From positions 8,252,959-8,316,958 of the forward strand of contig NC_132901.1 in assembly GCF_030463535.1 (NCBI RefSeq): 64,000 bases of DNA. Direction: 5' to 3'. The notes beneath the pieces are model-generated. The model was not told the origin of the DNA, ran no database searches, and worked only from the letters and a program-made list of their open reading frames with translations. This DNA comes from Salminus brasiliensis. Taxonomy: Eukaryota; Chordata; Actinopteri; Characiformes; Bryconidae. This document shows, piece by piece, positions 1 to 10,809 of this stretch; the stretch's first letter is position 1, and each line of letters opens with the position of its first letter. Position numbers and translations under genes: made by a program.

Positions 1-229
1 ATAATTTTAATCATTCAAGGCATAGGTAAGTAACAAATGAATACAAAAGTGCTAACAAAAGTGAATGAAAAGCCAGCCGTACTCACTTGTGAATTCGCTT
101 TTTTGATTTTGCTTCTTTAAACGTCTCTGTGGACCAAAAAAAAAAGATTAATTGTTTTACATTTTAACCACACGATGGCATCCACGCTCCATTTACGTAC
201 TATGACCACAGACTTAAAGCTTAGCCCTG
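1..229. other. Stub of an H3-H4 spacer, cut by window edge and a deletion
   Basis: These bases match 7568-7796 of the complete spacer almost exactly, then switch at base 230 to the sequence normally found after H2B (compare 15176 onward). The three bases CTG at 227-229 belong to both parents, so the joint has 3 bases of microhomology. In the coordinates of the next repeat, 7797-15175 is missing (about 7.4 kb), which contains H4 and H2B. Either a real deletion or an assembly joint. Confidence 0.85.
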
Positions 230-2820
230 CATTTAATTGGTATAGTATACTAAGATTCAGGGACAGAGCAGCAAACTAAAATACTGTGCCATACTAACTG
301 TATGGCGTGGGGTTGTAATGCTAAGTGGGATAAATGAAGCTGCACATCACCTGTGAAAGACCAGTCCAGAGGAGATCAGCCTTACAGGTGGGGAATAGTG
401 AGGCAGGAAACCATACTAGGGTTGACTTGAAGCCTAGAACTATACACTTGATCTTTGTAATGAAAGCTGTCTAGTATATATAACCAGGCATACGGTTAGG
501 AAAGAGAGGAAATAAGTATCTCCACAAGCTTTTTTTGTTGGGTCACAGAAGGGTGAAGTTATTCAAAGCCTTAGGTTTATGGTGAGATTTGAGTGAGCAA
601 GAATAGGTTCAGAGCTAGACTTTTGATGTAGAGGGTCGGAGCAAGGCAAAAGGACGAGGGTAGAGTAAGTAAAATAGTATGGCGGTCAAAGGCCTCAGGT
701 TTATGATGAAGGTGGATTGAGTTAAAGTGACCGTGAGCTTAGGCCTTTGCCTTAGGATACAAAGGAAGGTTCAGTAAAAGTGAATTTCAGCATTAGCCAT
801 CAGCCTGATGATTTGGATACACATGGCCTCGGCCTACTGAGGAATGCACATCTAAGTAGAATGGTCATGACTGCATGGAATGGGTTAAATGAAAGTAAAA
901 GTTTAAAAATAATAATTTGGTGTGTTGCTTATTGAGATAGAGGGAGGGATGGGGTTAATTTGTTTTAGTACAAGAATGAAATTGGAGTTGTTTCATGTGA
1001 GAGGTTCGAATGAGGATGGGGAGTGATTTTGTATAATGGTTGGAGGAAGGATGGTGTTATTTCATTTTAGGGTTGGAGAGAGAAGGTCGTGGGGTTTGTA
1101 TTAGAGTATGAATGAAAATGGGTTATTTTATTTTGGGATTAGACGGCGGATGGGGTTATTTGGTTTCATGGTTAGAATGATGTTAAGGTTATGTTGTACT
1201 AGGTTAAGAGGGAGGACAGAGTTATTTTGTATTAGGACTACTTGGTTTGGTCACAAAAAGATGAATTTGGTTGAAGCCTTAGGTTAATGGTGAGATTCGA
1301 GCGAGCAAGAATAGGTTCAGAGCTAGACTTTTGATGTAGAGGGTCGGAGCAAGGCAAAAAGACGAGGGTAGAGTAAGTAAATTTAGGTAGCGTAAGTAAA
1401 AAAGTATGGCGGTGAAAGTGTGTTTAGTGCAGATGTGATCTAGGAAGAGTGAGTAACAGCAGCTTTGTAAACGAGGCCTCAGGTTTATGATGGAGGTGGA
1501 TTGTGTTAAAGTGACTGTGAGCTTAGGCCTTTGCCTTAGGAAGGTTCAGAAAAAGTGAATTTCAACATTGGCCATCAGCCTGATGATTTGGATACACATG
1601 GCCTCGGCCTACTGAGGAATGCACATCTAAGTAGAATGGTCATGACTGCATGGAATGGGTTAAATGAAAGTAAAAGTTTAAAAATAATAATTTGGTGTGT
1701 TGCTTATTGAGATAGAGGGAGGGATGGGGTTAATTTGTTTTAGTACAAGAATGAAATTGGAGTTGTTTCATGTGAGAGGTTCGAATGAGGATGGGGAGTG
1801 ATTTTGTATAATGGTTGGAGGAAGGATGGTGTTATTTCATTTTAGGGTTGGAGAGAGAAGGTCGTGGGGTTTGTATTAGAGTATGAATGAAAATGGGTTA
1901 TTTTATTTTGGGATTAGACGGCGGATGGGGTTATTTGGTTTCATGGTTAGAATGATGTTAAGGTTATGTTGTACTAGGTTAAGAGGGAGGACAGAGTTAT
2001 TTTGTATTAGGACTATTTGGTTTGGTTCACTAACAGATGAATTTGGTTGAAGCCTTAGGTTAATGGTGAGATTCGAGCGAGCAAGAATAGGTTCAGAGCT
2101 AGACTTATGATGTAGAGGGTCGGAGCAAGGCAAAAGGACGAGGGTAGAGTAAGTAAAATAGTATGGCGGTCAAAGGCCTCAGTTTTATGATGAAGGTGGA
2201 TTGAGTTAAAGTGACGGTGAGTTTAAGCCTTTGCTTTAGGATACAAAGGAAGGTTCAGTAAAAGTAAGTTTCAACATTAGCCATCAGCCTGATGATTTGG
2301 ATACACATGGCCTCGGCATACTGAGGAATGCACATCTAAGTAGAATGGTCATGACTGCATGGAATGGGTTAAATGAAAGTAAAAGTTTAAAAATAATAAT
2401 TTGGTGTGTTGCTTATTGAGATAGAGGGAGGGATGGGGTTAATTTGTTTTAGTACAAGAATGAGATTTGAGTTGTTTCATGTGAGGGGTTCGAATGAGGA
2501 TGGAGTGATTTTGTATAATGGTTGGAGGAAGGATGGGGTTATTTTATTTAGGGTTGGAGAGAGAAAATGGTTATTTTCTATTAGGGTTAAAATGAAAAAT
2601 GGGGTTTTAGGGTTTAAATGAGCTTGGGTTTATTTTGTATTGGGGTTAGAGTGAAGGTGCAGTTATTTTGTATTAGGCTTGAAAAAGGGCATGATTGTTT
2701 TATGTTATGTTTAGAATAAGTTTTGTCTTTTTTTTTTTTGTTATTTTGTTTTTTGTGTTTTAGGGTTGGGGGGGTGTATGCAGTTATTTTGTGTTAGGGT
2801 TAGTATGAGATTTTTGGCTA
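230..2820. repeat. H2B-H1 higher-order repeat block of cassette I, three copies
   Basis: A G/T-rich block built from units of about 706-776 bases. The shared landmark GAATAGGTTCAGAGC recurs at 601, 1309 and 2085 (spacings 708 and 776). The longer form carries an extra 70-base piece (about 1381-1480). Inside each unit, for example 940-1260 and 2430-2720, are degenerate monomers of about 33 bases (range 25-36) that typically read GGGTTATTTTGTATTAGG followed by a GA-rich half. The last monomers run directly into the CpG-rich H1 upstream region. No gene is seen. Confidence 0.85.
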
Positions 2821-3299
2821 TGGTATATTGGGTGTGTTACGAGTGCGTATTAGGGGACCTATGGAGAGCCGTTCCGAGTGTGGAAGCGCCGGTGACAAAG
2901 ACGCATCGACGGTGGAAGTCATACTGCGCACACACGGCAACACTGTGCTTTACACACTCCTCAAGGTCGCCTTGCACGACGAGCAAAACAACGCACCCAC
3001 GTCTCGGATGCCCAGCACGCTCTCGACGAGGCTCTCCTCCAACGCACCGGATAACACTCGCCCAGTTCGTGGCACCTTTTGTCGCCGTTTTCCACCGATT
3101 AGCACGCCAAATGCGCCACCGCCCGTTCGGCACGCCGGTAGCGTGGCACGCTTCGGTGAGCGCCGTATTAAACGCGGCGTCGTTACGCTGCCCTTCCCGT
3201 CTTCTCAACACACGGTGGAGCCTCTCGGAGACGAAAGAGCATTTCTACGCTCGCCAAGTTGAGCTTTCACCCATATTTCGCTCGACAAACGCCGAGAGA
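2821..3299. other. CpG-rich H1 upstream block
   Basis: An abrupt change from G/T-rich repeat to GC- and CpG-rich sequence upstream of the H1 promoter. It holds overlapping open frames of 205, 144 (both +) and 124 (-) codons. I do not recognise any product. Four single-base differences among the five copies change the protein 4/4, 2/4 and 3/4 times in these frames, so none looks selected as a protein. More likely an upstream promoter or CpG-island segment. Confidence 0.6.
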
Positions 3300-3384
3300 A
3301 AACACAAGTGCGAGACTGTCGCTGCCACACGGCTGTGCGGCATCGAGCGAGTTGAGTCTACAACGTTCTCATGTGGCTTTTAAG
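3300..3384 (+). promoter_or_regulatory. H1 promoter, cassette I
   Basis: An AAACACA element at 3300-3306 matches the AC box known from vertebrate H1 promoters. A TATA-like TTTTAAG lies at 3378-3384, 84 bases before the end of the leader. GC-rich sequence (GGGCCGGCCCCC) follows the TATA-like element. Confidence 0.7.
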
Positions 3385-3467
3385 GGCCGGCCCCCTCGCT
3401 GCAGCGGGAGGTTCTACAGAACGCTGCAGCAGATTGTGCTCACTCGCGCTCACAGCAAAGCAGAACA

Positions 3468-4091
3468 ATGGCAGAAGTCGCTCCAGCCCCAGCCGCCTCG
3501 GCGCCCGCCAAGGCCCCCAAGAAGAAGGCCGCCGCCCGCCCCAAGAAAGCCGGCCCCAGCGTGGGCGAGCTCATCGTCAAGGCCGTCTCGGCTTCCAAGG
3601 AGAGGAGCGGCGTGTCTCTCGCCGCCCTGAAGAAAGCCCTGGCTGCCGGCGGCTACGACGTCGAGAAGAACAACTCACGCGTTAAGCTCGCCGTCAAGAG
3701 CCTCGTCACCAAGGGCACTCTGGTGCAGACCAAAGGCACCGGCGCGTCGGGCTCTTTCAAGCTTAACAAGAAGCAGACCGAGGCAAAGAAGAAGCCGGCC
3801 GCCAAGAAACCGGCACCTAAAGCTAAGAAGCCGGCCGCCAAGAAACCAGCCGCGGCCAAGAAGCCCAAGAAGGTAGCAGCCAAGAAACCCACTGCGGCTA
3901 AGAAATCCCCCAAGAAGGCCAAGAAGCCCGTCGCGGCCGCTAAGAAGGCAGCGAAGAGCCCCAAGAAGGCCAAGAAGCCGGCGGCTCCCAAAAAGGCGAC
4001 CAAGAGCCCAAAGAAAGCCAAAACGGTCAAGCCTAAAGCAGCTAAGCCCAAGGCGGCGAAGGCGAAAAAGGCTGCCCCTAAGAAGAAGTAA
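3468..4091 (+). CDS. Linker histone H1, cassette I
   Basis: A 207-residue linker histone that binds nucleosomal dyad and linker DNA and compacts chromatin. It has the three-part H1 layout: an Ala/Pro/Lys N-tail (1-28), the winged-helix globular domain (about 29-103, with [20 protein letters not shown] and GSFKL), and a Lys/Ala/Pro C-tail rich in KKPAAKKP units. Three SPKK sites (Ser147, Ser164, Ser180) are the type phosphorylated by cyclin-dependent kinases. The start ATG follows a promoter with AC box and TATA-like element, and a histone stem-loop follows the stop by 44 bases. Intronless, with strong G/C third-position use unlike the flanks. This is the first intact gene in the array; its cassette has no H4 or H2B upstream. 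Confidence 0.97.
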   Translation: MAEVAPAPAASAPAKAPKKKAAARPKKAGPSVGELIVKAVSASKERSGVSLAALKKALAAGGYDVEKNNSRVKLAVKSLVTKGTLVQTKGTGASGSFKLNKKQTEAKKKPAAKKPAPKAKKPAAKKPAAAKKPKKVAAKKPTAAKKSPKKAKKPVAAAKKAAKSPKKAKKPAAPKKATKSPKKAKTVKPKAAKPKAAKAKKAAPKKK

Positions 4092-4134
4092 ACAGTAACG
4101 CCGTTTACCTTCATGTCTTGTTTCTCTATTCAAC

Positions 4135-4150
4135 GGCTCTTTTAAGAGCC
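4135..4150 (+). terminator. Histone mRNA 3' stem-loop, H1 of cassette I
   Basis: GGCTCTTTTAAGAGCC (6-bp stem, TTTA-type loop) followed by ACCCA. This is the SLBP-bound processing signal of replication-dependent histone mRNAs. An A-rich run with CAGC about 15 bases further on is the likely downstream U7-pairing element. Confidence 0.95.
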
Positions 4151-4514
4151 ACCCACAGTTTCATAAAAAAACAGCTTTTTTCCCCCCTTGTTACTGCATA
4201 ATGAATTGATTGTTAAAAAAAAAAAAAAAAACACTCAACACAAAAATAGCTCTCATTAGTTTCCCCACACAATAATTATATATGATCAATATATATATAT
4301 ATATTTTTGGTTTGGTCATACGTGTTACATTTGAGCGGGAAAGGGAAAGAAAACGCGGGGCACGAGTGGGGGTAAATGTTTCTTTCTTTAACCCGTTTTC
4401 TTTCTTCCTTTCTGTCTCTCGGTCACACAGACACACAGCACGAGAGGAGGGAGGGGGTCGGGTAGGAAAGCGAGCAGAGGTGGGAGGACGCTAGAGTCTG
4501 ACGGCGGAAATGCG
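4151..4514. other. H1-H2A intergenic stretch, cassette I
   Basis: No gene seen. It holds a poly(A) tract (about 4215-4231), a short (AT)n run near 4289, a purine-rich then pyrimidine-rich segment (4330-4440) and G-rich sequence leading into the H2A promoter. Confidence 0.7.
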
Positions 4515-5025
<511 letters not shown>

Positions 5026-5059
5026 ATTGGCGCTCTCCGTTGATTTATCTATACACAAA

Positions 5060-5075
5060 GGCTCTTTTAAGAGCC
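5060..5075 (+). terminator. Histone mRNA 3' stem-loop, H2A of cassette I
   Basis: GGCTCTTTTAAGAGCC then ACCCA. A purine element AAGAAAAGTGCTG follows about 13 bases later and fits a histone downstream element. Confidence 0.95.
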
Positions 5076-5464
5076 ACCCATTTTTTCTAAGAAAAGTGCT
5101 GCTCCTTTACAAACAACACTACATATTCTTCACGTGATTTCCAACTGCATAAAAAAATAATAGCTTTATGAACCGAGTTATTATATAAACACACTGCCAT
5201 GCAATACACAATTGCCCTTTTTCATATATTTCACGTACTGAGATCAACACCCTATGCATATGTGCATGTATACACACATTCTCTCGCTCTCTCTCACACA
5301 CACACACACAGTGTGTTTAATGTTCGCTGTAATGTACAGTACATTGATTAGTTTGATCATATTATTGTTCTTATTATTATATATTCTTTTAATGCTTTTT
5401 TTTTCTTTGTTGTTTTGTATTACAGGAGCCCGCCGTTTTGCTTTTAGGTTTGAAAAGAAGACGC
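5076..5464. other. H2A-H3 intergenic stretch with (CA)n and a splice-acceptor-like site
   Basis: No gene. Contains CT then (CA)8 at 5295-5310, AT-rich sequence, and at 5394-5425 a long pyrimidine tract ending TATTACAG before GAGCCC, which reads like a strong 3' splice site although the flanking genes have no introns. Confidence 0.7.
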
Positions 5465-6034
<570 letters not shown>

Positions 6035-6069
6035 ACAGAGCGCTTCGACGTTTACCTGAAATACCCAAC

Positions 6070-6085
6070 GGCTCTTTTAAGAGCC
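6070..6085 (+). terminator. Histone mRNA 3' stem-loop, H3 of cassette I
   Basis: GGCTCTTTTAAGAGCC followed by ACCTA. A GAAACAGCAAA element lies about 17 bases downstream. Confidence 0.95.
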
Positions 6086-6717
6086 ACCTACCCGTGTCCG
6101 CGCCGAAACAGCAAATGTCCGCCTCACCTCGGTGTTGCGTTTATATAATGTAAGGCTATTATGACGCGCGCGCGCTTCTAAGTTCCATAGGGCTGCGCGA
6201 GCAAAACCAGCCGTAAGACAGTGGTTGTAAAGTTTAGCAAAAAAAACAACAACTAATATATATGTATATATATATTATAACGTTTTGTACAACATTTCAC
6301 ATCAAAATCGCCATATTTAACATGTGTTTTAATACATATTAATACGTTTCTTTAAATACCTATCAATATGATTATACATATTTAATAGTTTGGAAACAGT
6401 TCATTCACCCCAGCAAAAAGTTGAAGCCACTGCTACTTCAGTAGAACACTACACTTTACCCTATGTAGTGTTTAGGCCGGTTTTGGCCTATTACAAACGG
6501 CATTTGACATGGATGGAGCGTGGATCCCACCGCGTGGTGAAACTATACAACTGCAAGCACAGTTTCAGAGAGCAATGTATGTGTATATTTATATAATGAG
6601 AGCTTGATTTTGGGTACCTACGTTTCATACATATGCAAAATGAGTTTGATTCCATAGAGAGTAAGCGAGACCAGCTGTGGGGCCGCAGTAAAGGAGTTAA
6701 GTGTATATTCCGGAGAG
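6086..6717. other. Start of H3-H4 spacer, copy 1
   Basis: No gene seen. It holds an alternating CG run near 6164-6175, AT-rich sequence, a short hairpin ACACTACA/TGTAGTGT near 6449-6474 and, from 6508, a first partial copy of the motif CATGGATGGAGCGTGGAT that also bounds the duplicated element downstream. Confidence 0.6.
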
Positions 6718-7815
6718 GACCACCGTTGTTGTGGGAACGCAGACATATGTCATGGATGGAGCGTGGATGCCATCGTGTGGTCAAACTAGGCAAATGCAAA
6801 CGTTAACTACGTAGATTTATTCGTGTATGTGTGTGAATGTAACAGCTTTTTTCATTTGATAGATGGTTGTGAACTCCAGTACGTCTACTAAATCATTTGT
6901 ATTGCGGTGTTATTTTGGTTAGTGTTTTTTAAAGTACATTTTAAAAAATGTTTCTATTGAAGCATACTTCAGTTCAGGGCATTTTAGTAGCCAGCATGGT
7001 TACCAGTTCTCATGCTGCCAGGCAATGAAATGGAAACTTAATTTAGGGTAATTTTATACACATTAAATATGATTGTTAACTGCACCAACAAATCTAAAAA
7101 GTAATTACGTGTCTTACGTGATGATTTTCGTTTGGGCTTGGGTTTCATTTCAACAATATGCTAACGATAACATACTCCAGACTGTATAATCTCCTTCCAC
7201 AACTAGATAAAATGTCTTGTTTTGAAGAACGCTTGATAGAAGTCTTTAATAAAGGCACTTTATTAGCCATCATGACAACCAAACAGCATGCAGTTATGTA
7301 AAAAGCCACCAATTTACTCACTGCTAGAAGCCATTGAGACAAACTATAGAGTAGTGCACTTCTATGTAGGACCTTTATTTCCTTTTCTTTAGAGCCCTTA
7401 AACTCTGTGTATTAGCTTATATTGAGGTTACCATAATAATCATAAATCAGTAAAAAACACCGCTCATCTGCTATCAAGACCTGACCGAGGAGCTGGAGGC
7501 CAGTGGAGCAAAGCTAAAATATGGAAAAGCATACGCACCCTCAAATTGGTGCAAAAAAAAATAAATAATAATTTTAATCATTCAAGGCATAGGTAAGTAA
7601 CAAATGAATACAAAAGTGCTAACAAAAGTGAATGAAAAGCCAGCCGTACTCACTTGTGAATTCGCTTTTTTGATTTTGCTTCTTTAAACGTCTCTGTGGA
7701 CCAAAAAAAAAAGATTAATTGTTTTACATTTTAACCACACGATGGCATCCACGCTCCATTTACGTACTATGACCACAGACTTAAAGCTTAGCCCTGAAAC
7801 TCCATCAGAAGCCTA
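6718..7815. repeat. Spacer tandem duplication, left copy (spacer 1)
   Basis: About 1.1 kb that repeats, with visible divergence, at 7891-9007 (period 1173). It opens with CATGGATGGAGCGTGGATGC (6751) and ends with nearly the inverted motif, GATGGCATCCACGCTCCAT (7742-7760), so the copy looks like an element with terminal inverted repeats of about 25-35 bases. No open frame of note and no transposase; a nonautonomous DNA element is the likeliest origin. Confidence 0.65.
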
Positions 7816-8530
7816 AAAGACTTGACTAGAGAAGTGCACTTCTGTGTAGTGTATACAGTGTAAGGGATTTAGGAAGTGCCCTATTGCCAACGTCACCGTT
7901 GTTTTGGTATCGTGGATATATGTCATGGATGGAGCGTGGATGCCATCGTGTGGTCAAACTCGCAAATGCAAACGCTAAAAACATAGATGTATACGTGTAT
8001 GTGTGTGAATGTTACAGCTTTTACATATGACAGATGGTTGTGAACTCCAGTAAGTCTACTAAGATCTACCAAGGAACATTTGGGCATTTTAGTAGCCAGC
8101 ATGACAACCAGTTGTCATGCTACCAGGCAATGAAAACTTAATTTAGGGCACTGCAATTTTTATACACATTAAATATGATTGTTAACTGCACCAATACATC
8201 TAAAAAGTCATTACATGTCTTGCGGGATGATTTTTGTTTGGGTTTTAACAATATGCTAATGATAAAGTAGGACAGAATTTTTTTTTACTCCAGACTGTAT
8301 TACCTCCTTCCACAACTCGATCATATGGCTTTAGATAAAGAATCCTTGATAGAAGCATTCTTTATTTAAGGCACTTTTTTATCAGTTAGGTAAAAAGCCA
8401 ACAATTCGCTCACTACTATAAGCCATTGAGACAAACTGTAGAGTAGTGCAATTCTATGAATGACGTTTTTCCCCTCCCCCTTTAGAGCCCTTAAATTCTA
8501 TGCTGTATGGTTATGTGTATGTATGTATGC

Positions 8531-8676
8531 ATCAGCTTATATTGAGGTTAACATAATAATCATAAATCAATAAAGAACACCGCTCATCTGCTATCAAGAC
8601 CTGACTAAGGAGCTAGAGGCCAGTGGAGCAAAGCTACAATTACGAAAAGCATACGCACCATCGGTGCAAAAAAATC
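8531..8676 (+). repeat. 146-base inverted repeat, left arm (spacer 1)
   Basis: Perfect reverse complement of 9404-9549 over all 146 bases, with 727 bases between the arms. The matching segment in the left tandem copy (about 7410-7560) differs at many positions, so the two arms are far more alike than their tandem relatives. Confidence 0.9.
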
Positions 8677-8926
8677 ATTTTAACCTGCCAGGTTTAGGTC
8701 AGAGACTTTCTTCAAGGCATAGGTAAGTAACAAATGAATACAAAAGTGCTAACAAAAGTGTATCAAAAGCCAGCCGTACTCACTTGTGAATTAGCTTTTT
8801 TGTGCTTCTCAAATTGAACTCTTTCTCTTCTTTCTGATTTTGCTTCTTTAAATGTCTCTGTGGACCAAGAAAAAAAATCTAAAAAAAAAGATGAATTGTT
8901 TTATATTTTGCAGATTTACATTTTGA

Positions 8927-8938
8927 CCACCAGATGGC
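8927..8938 (+). promoter_or_regulatory. CTCF-like motif
   Basis: CCACCAGATGGC matches the core of the CTCF consensus as I know it (CCASYAGRKGGC). It forms part of the element's inverted bounding motif, so it may be there only as transposon sequence. Confidence 0.35.
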
Positions 8939-9007
8939 ATCCACGCTCCATTCACGTACTACGACAACAGACTTAAAGCTTAGCCCTGAAACTCCATCAG
9001 AAGCCTA

Positions 9008-9375
9008 AGGGGTAGGTCTAGCCAAACTGCTTCCCCTCACCCTGACTTCATCATGAGCTCTACACTTACTTTGCTTACCACAATGTCTTTCCATATTTCT
9101 TTATCATCCACTAACTGCAACATATGATAAAAGCAACATTACTTAAAGCAACATTAACTCCCTCTGTGTTTATCTAATCTAGCATGACTTTTATTAGAAG
9201 ATGTAAAGCGAGCCTGAGAAATCCAAGGGGTAAACATGTAGTTTTAGTTGGCCTCATTAGGAGCTTTTCCCTTGTATGCAATAATATACCATTTATTCGA
9301 TTTGTGTTTGTTCTTTCTTTCTTTAAATGTCTCTGTGGACACTATATCTTTAACTTGTAGTGTATTAGATTAACG
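9008..9375. other. Spacer stretch after the tandem duplication
   Basis: No gene. Its first 220 bases are related to 10235-10400 (shared CTGACTTCATCATGAGCT and TTTATTAGAAGATGTA), showing a second, older duplication in the spacer. Confidence 0.6.
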
Positions 9376-9394
9376 ACTACAATTCCCATGATGC
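9376..9394 (+). promoter_or_regulatory. ZNF143-like motif, first
   Basis: ACTACAATTCCCATGATGC agrees with the long ZNF143/Staf motif I know (ACTACAAYTCCCAKVRTGC). It lies directly beside the right inverted-repeat arm. Confidence 0.55.
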
Positions 9395-9403
9395 CTAACT
9401 AAA

Positions 9404-9549
9404 GATTTTTTTGCACCGATGGTGCGTATGCTTTTCGTAATTGTAGCTTTGCTCCACTGGCCTCTAGCTCCTTAGTCAGGTCTTGATAGCAGATGAGCGG
9501 TGTTCTTTATTGATTTATGATTATTATGTTAACCTCAATATAAGCTGAT
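9404..9549 (-). repeat. 146-base inverted repeat, right arm (spacer 1)
   Basis: Mirror of 8531-8676, base for base. Includes the small palindrome GCACCGATGGTGC near its outer end. No coding potential seen in either arm. Confidence 0.9.
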
Positions 9550-10141
9550 AAAACCTTGCCAAATAAAATTATTTTTGCACAGATTTAATTGTGTGGGTAT
9601 GAGACATGTTAGTATTATTCCTACATTCACTTCTCATTGGTGAAGATCTTCTCTAATGGCCAATGTCAGTGTTAACACTTTACTGTACATCCTATACATT
9701 TGCACTCCTGGAAACTACTAACACTTTATTATTATTACTTAATAATACAGTGTTATTATTAAATTTTTATGTATCGTCATCTGTCCACTTCATTTCTTAT
9801 TTTTCATAACTGCACTGTCCTTCATCTGCAGTTAGTTTCAAATGCATTTTCACATGTATTCTATTTATCTGTCTATCTATCTATCTTGCAGTGTGGGTTC
9901 TAACTAGACAAAGGACTCCAAAAGTCATGTTTGTGTTTTTAAACCACAGTATTGACTTTGTCCTCATGTAACTCATGTATAGTGTAACTGGGTATCTCAG
10001 TATCTTCACCTGGATTTATTGATCCAAAACTGTAGTTTAGTGATGTCAAGGTTCAAATGTTTAAAGTCATGTCATGTTGAATGTTGTGAGGGAATACGTC
10101 TGAAAATATATGGAACCTGGCCTGGCAGATACATATTCTGA
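9550..10141. other. Spacer stretch, AT-rich with a short (TCTA)n run
   Basis: No gene seen. Contains TTATTATTA tracts near 9728 and a short CTATCTATCTATCT run near 9873-9888. Confidence 0.5.
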
Positions 10142-10153
10142 CCACCAGATGGC
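10142..10153 (+). promoter_or_regulatory. CTCF-like motif, second
   Basis: CCACCAGATGGC again, in the third partial copy of the bounding motif. The matching site in spacer 4 (52317-52328) has lost the final C (GGA). Confidence 0.35.
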
Positions 10154-10463
10154 ATCACTACTCCATTCACGTTCTGCAACTACATAGTCTTAGGGCCTAG
10201 CCCTGAAACTCCATCAGAAGCCTAAGAGGTAGGTCCAGCCGAACTGCTACCACTCATCCTGACTTCATCATGAGCTTTACACTTACTTTGCTCACCACAA
10301 TTTATTTCCTTCCTTTCTCTTCCACTAACTGCTAACCAATATGACTTTAGAAGAAGATTTATTAGAAGATGTATAGTGAAAACCTGAGGAATCCAAATGG
10401 TGTGGGTTTAGTTTAAGTTGGCCTTGTTTTATTTTATGTGCAGAAATATGTCAGTGGTGGTGG

Positions 10464-10600
<137 letters not shown>

Positions 10601-10790
10601 ATGCATACTTATTCAATCTGACAGAAAATACAAACCCTGTACTGGTTTGTGTTTGAGCAATATGTGTTGACAAAGAAAAAAAGAACAAATTACTGGTTGA
10701 ATCTATAAAACACTATGCTTCCTTTAAGTGTGTCTATGTCAATGTGTCAATGACACAATGTGTCTTTATCCTGTAGTGTCAAGATCAAGG

Positions 10791-10809
10791 ACTACAATTC
10801 CCATGATGC
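10791..10809 (+). promoter_or_regulatory. ZNF143-like motif, second
   Basis: Same 19 bases as at 9376. Two CACGTG E-boxes follow at 10836-10841 and 10860-10865, and a CpG-containing stretch with a possible first exon begins about 550 bases downstream. Confidence 0.55.

Larger units (their letters stand above)
7891..9007. repeat. Spacer tandem duplication, right copy (spacer 1)
   Basis: Second copy of the 1.1-kb element. Same order of landmarks as the left copy: bounding motif at 7924, GTAGCCAGCATG, CTCCAGACTGTAT, the arm segment at 8531, and the inverted bounding motif at 8932-8952. Its 3' part (from 8927) is repeated a third time from 10142, including CCCTGAAACTCCATCAGAAG. Confidence 0.65.

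Noticed and set aside
1903-2133. A 76-codon open frame on the - strand repeated in most copies of the 706-base unit
   Set aside because: It lies across simple, degenerate minisatellite sequence, has no recognisable domain, and recurs only because the unit is duplicated.
2486-2500. GGTTCGAATGAGG resembles a tRNA B box
   Set aside because: No A box at the right distance and no cloverleaf; it is one of the 33-base monomers.
230-2820. True telomere or interstitial telomeric array
   Set aside because: TTAGGG appears only as part of longer, degenerate monomers of about 33 bases; there is no run of pure hexamers.
2766-3383. Open frames of 205 and 144 codons (+) and 124 codons (-) upstream of H1, present in all five cassettes
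   Set aside because: I recognise no homologue, the frames overlap, and the four base changes between copies alter the protein in 4, 2 and 3 cases. Persistence reflects copying of the cassette, not selection.
3653-4133. Long open frames on the - strand across H1
   Set aside because: They are mirror frames of the Lys/Ala-rich H1 tail (Leu/Phe/Ala-rich when read backwards).
6830-8060. GTAACAGCTTTTTTC and GTTACAGCTTTTAC look like the 5' end of U7 snRNA, which pairs with histone pre-mRNA
   Set aside because: No Sm site of the U7 type and no 3' hairpin follow, and no snRNA promoter element is seen upstream.
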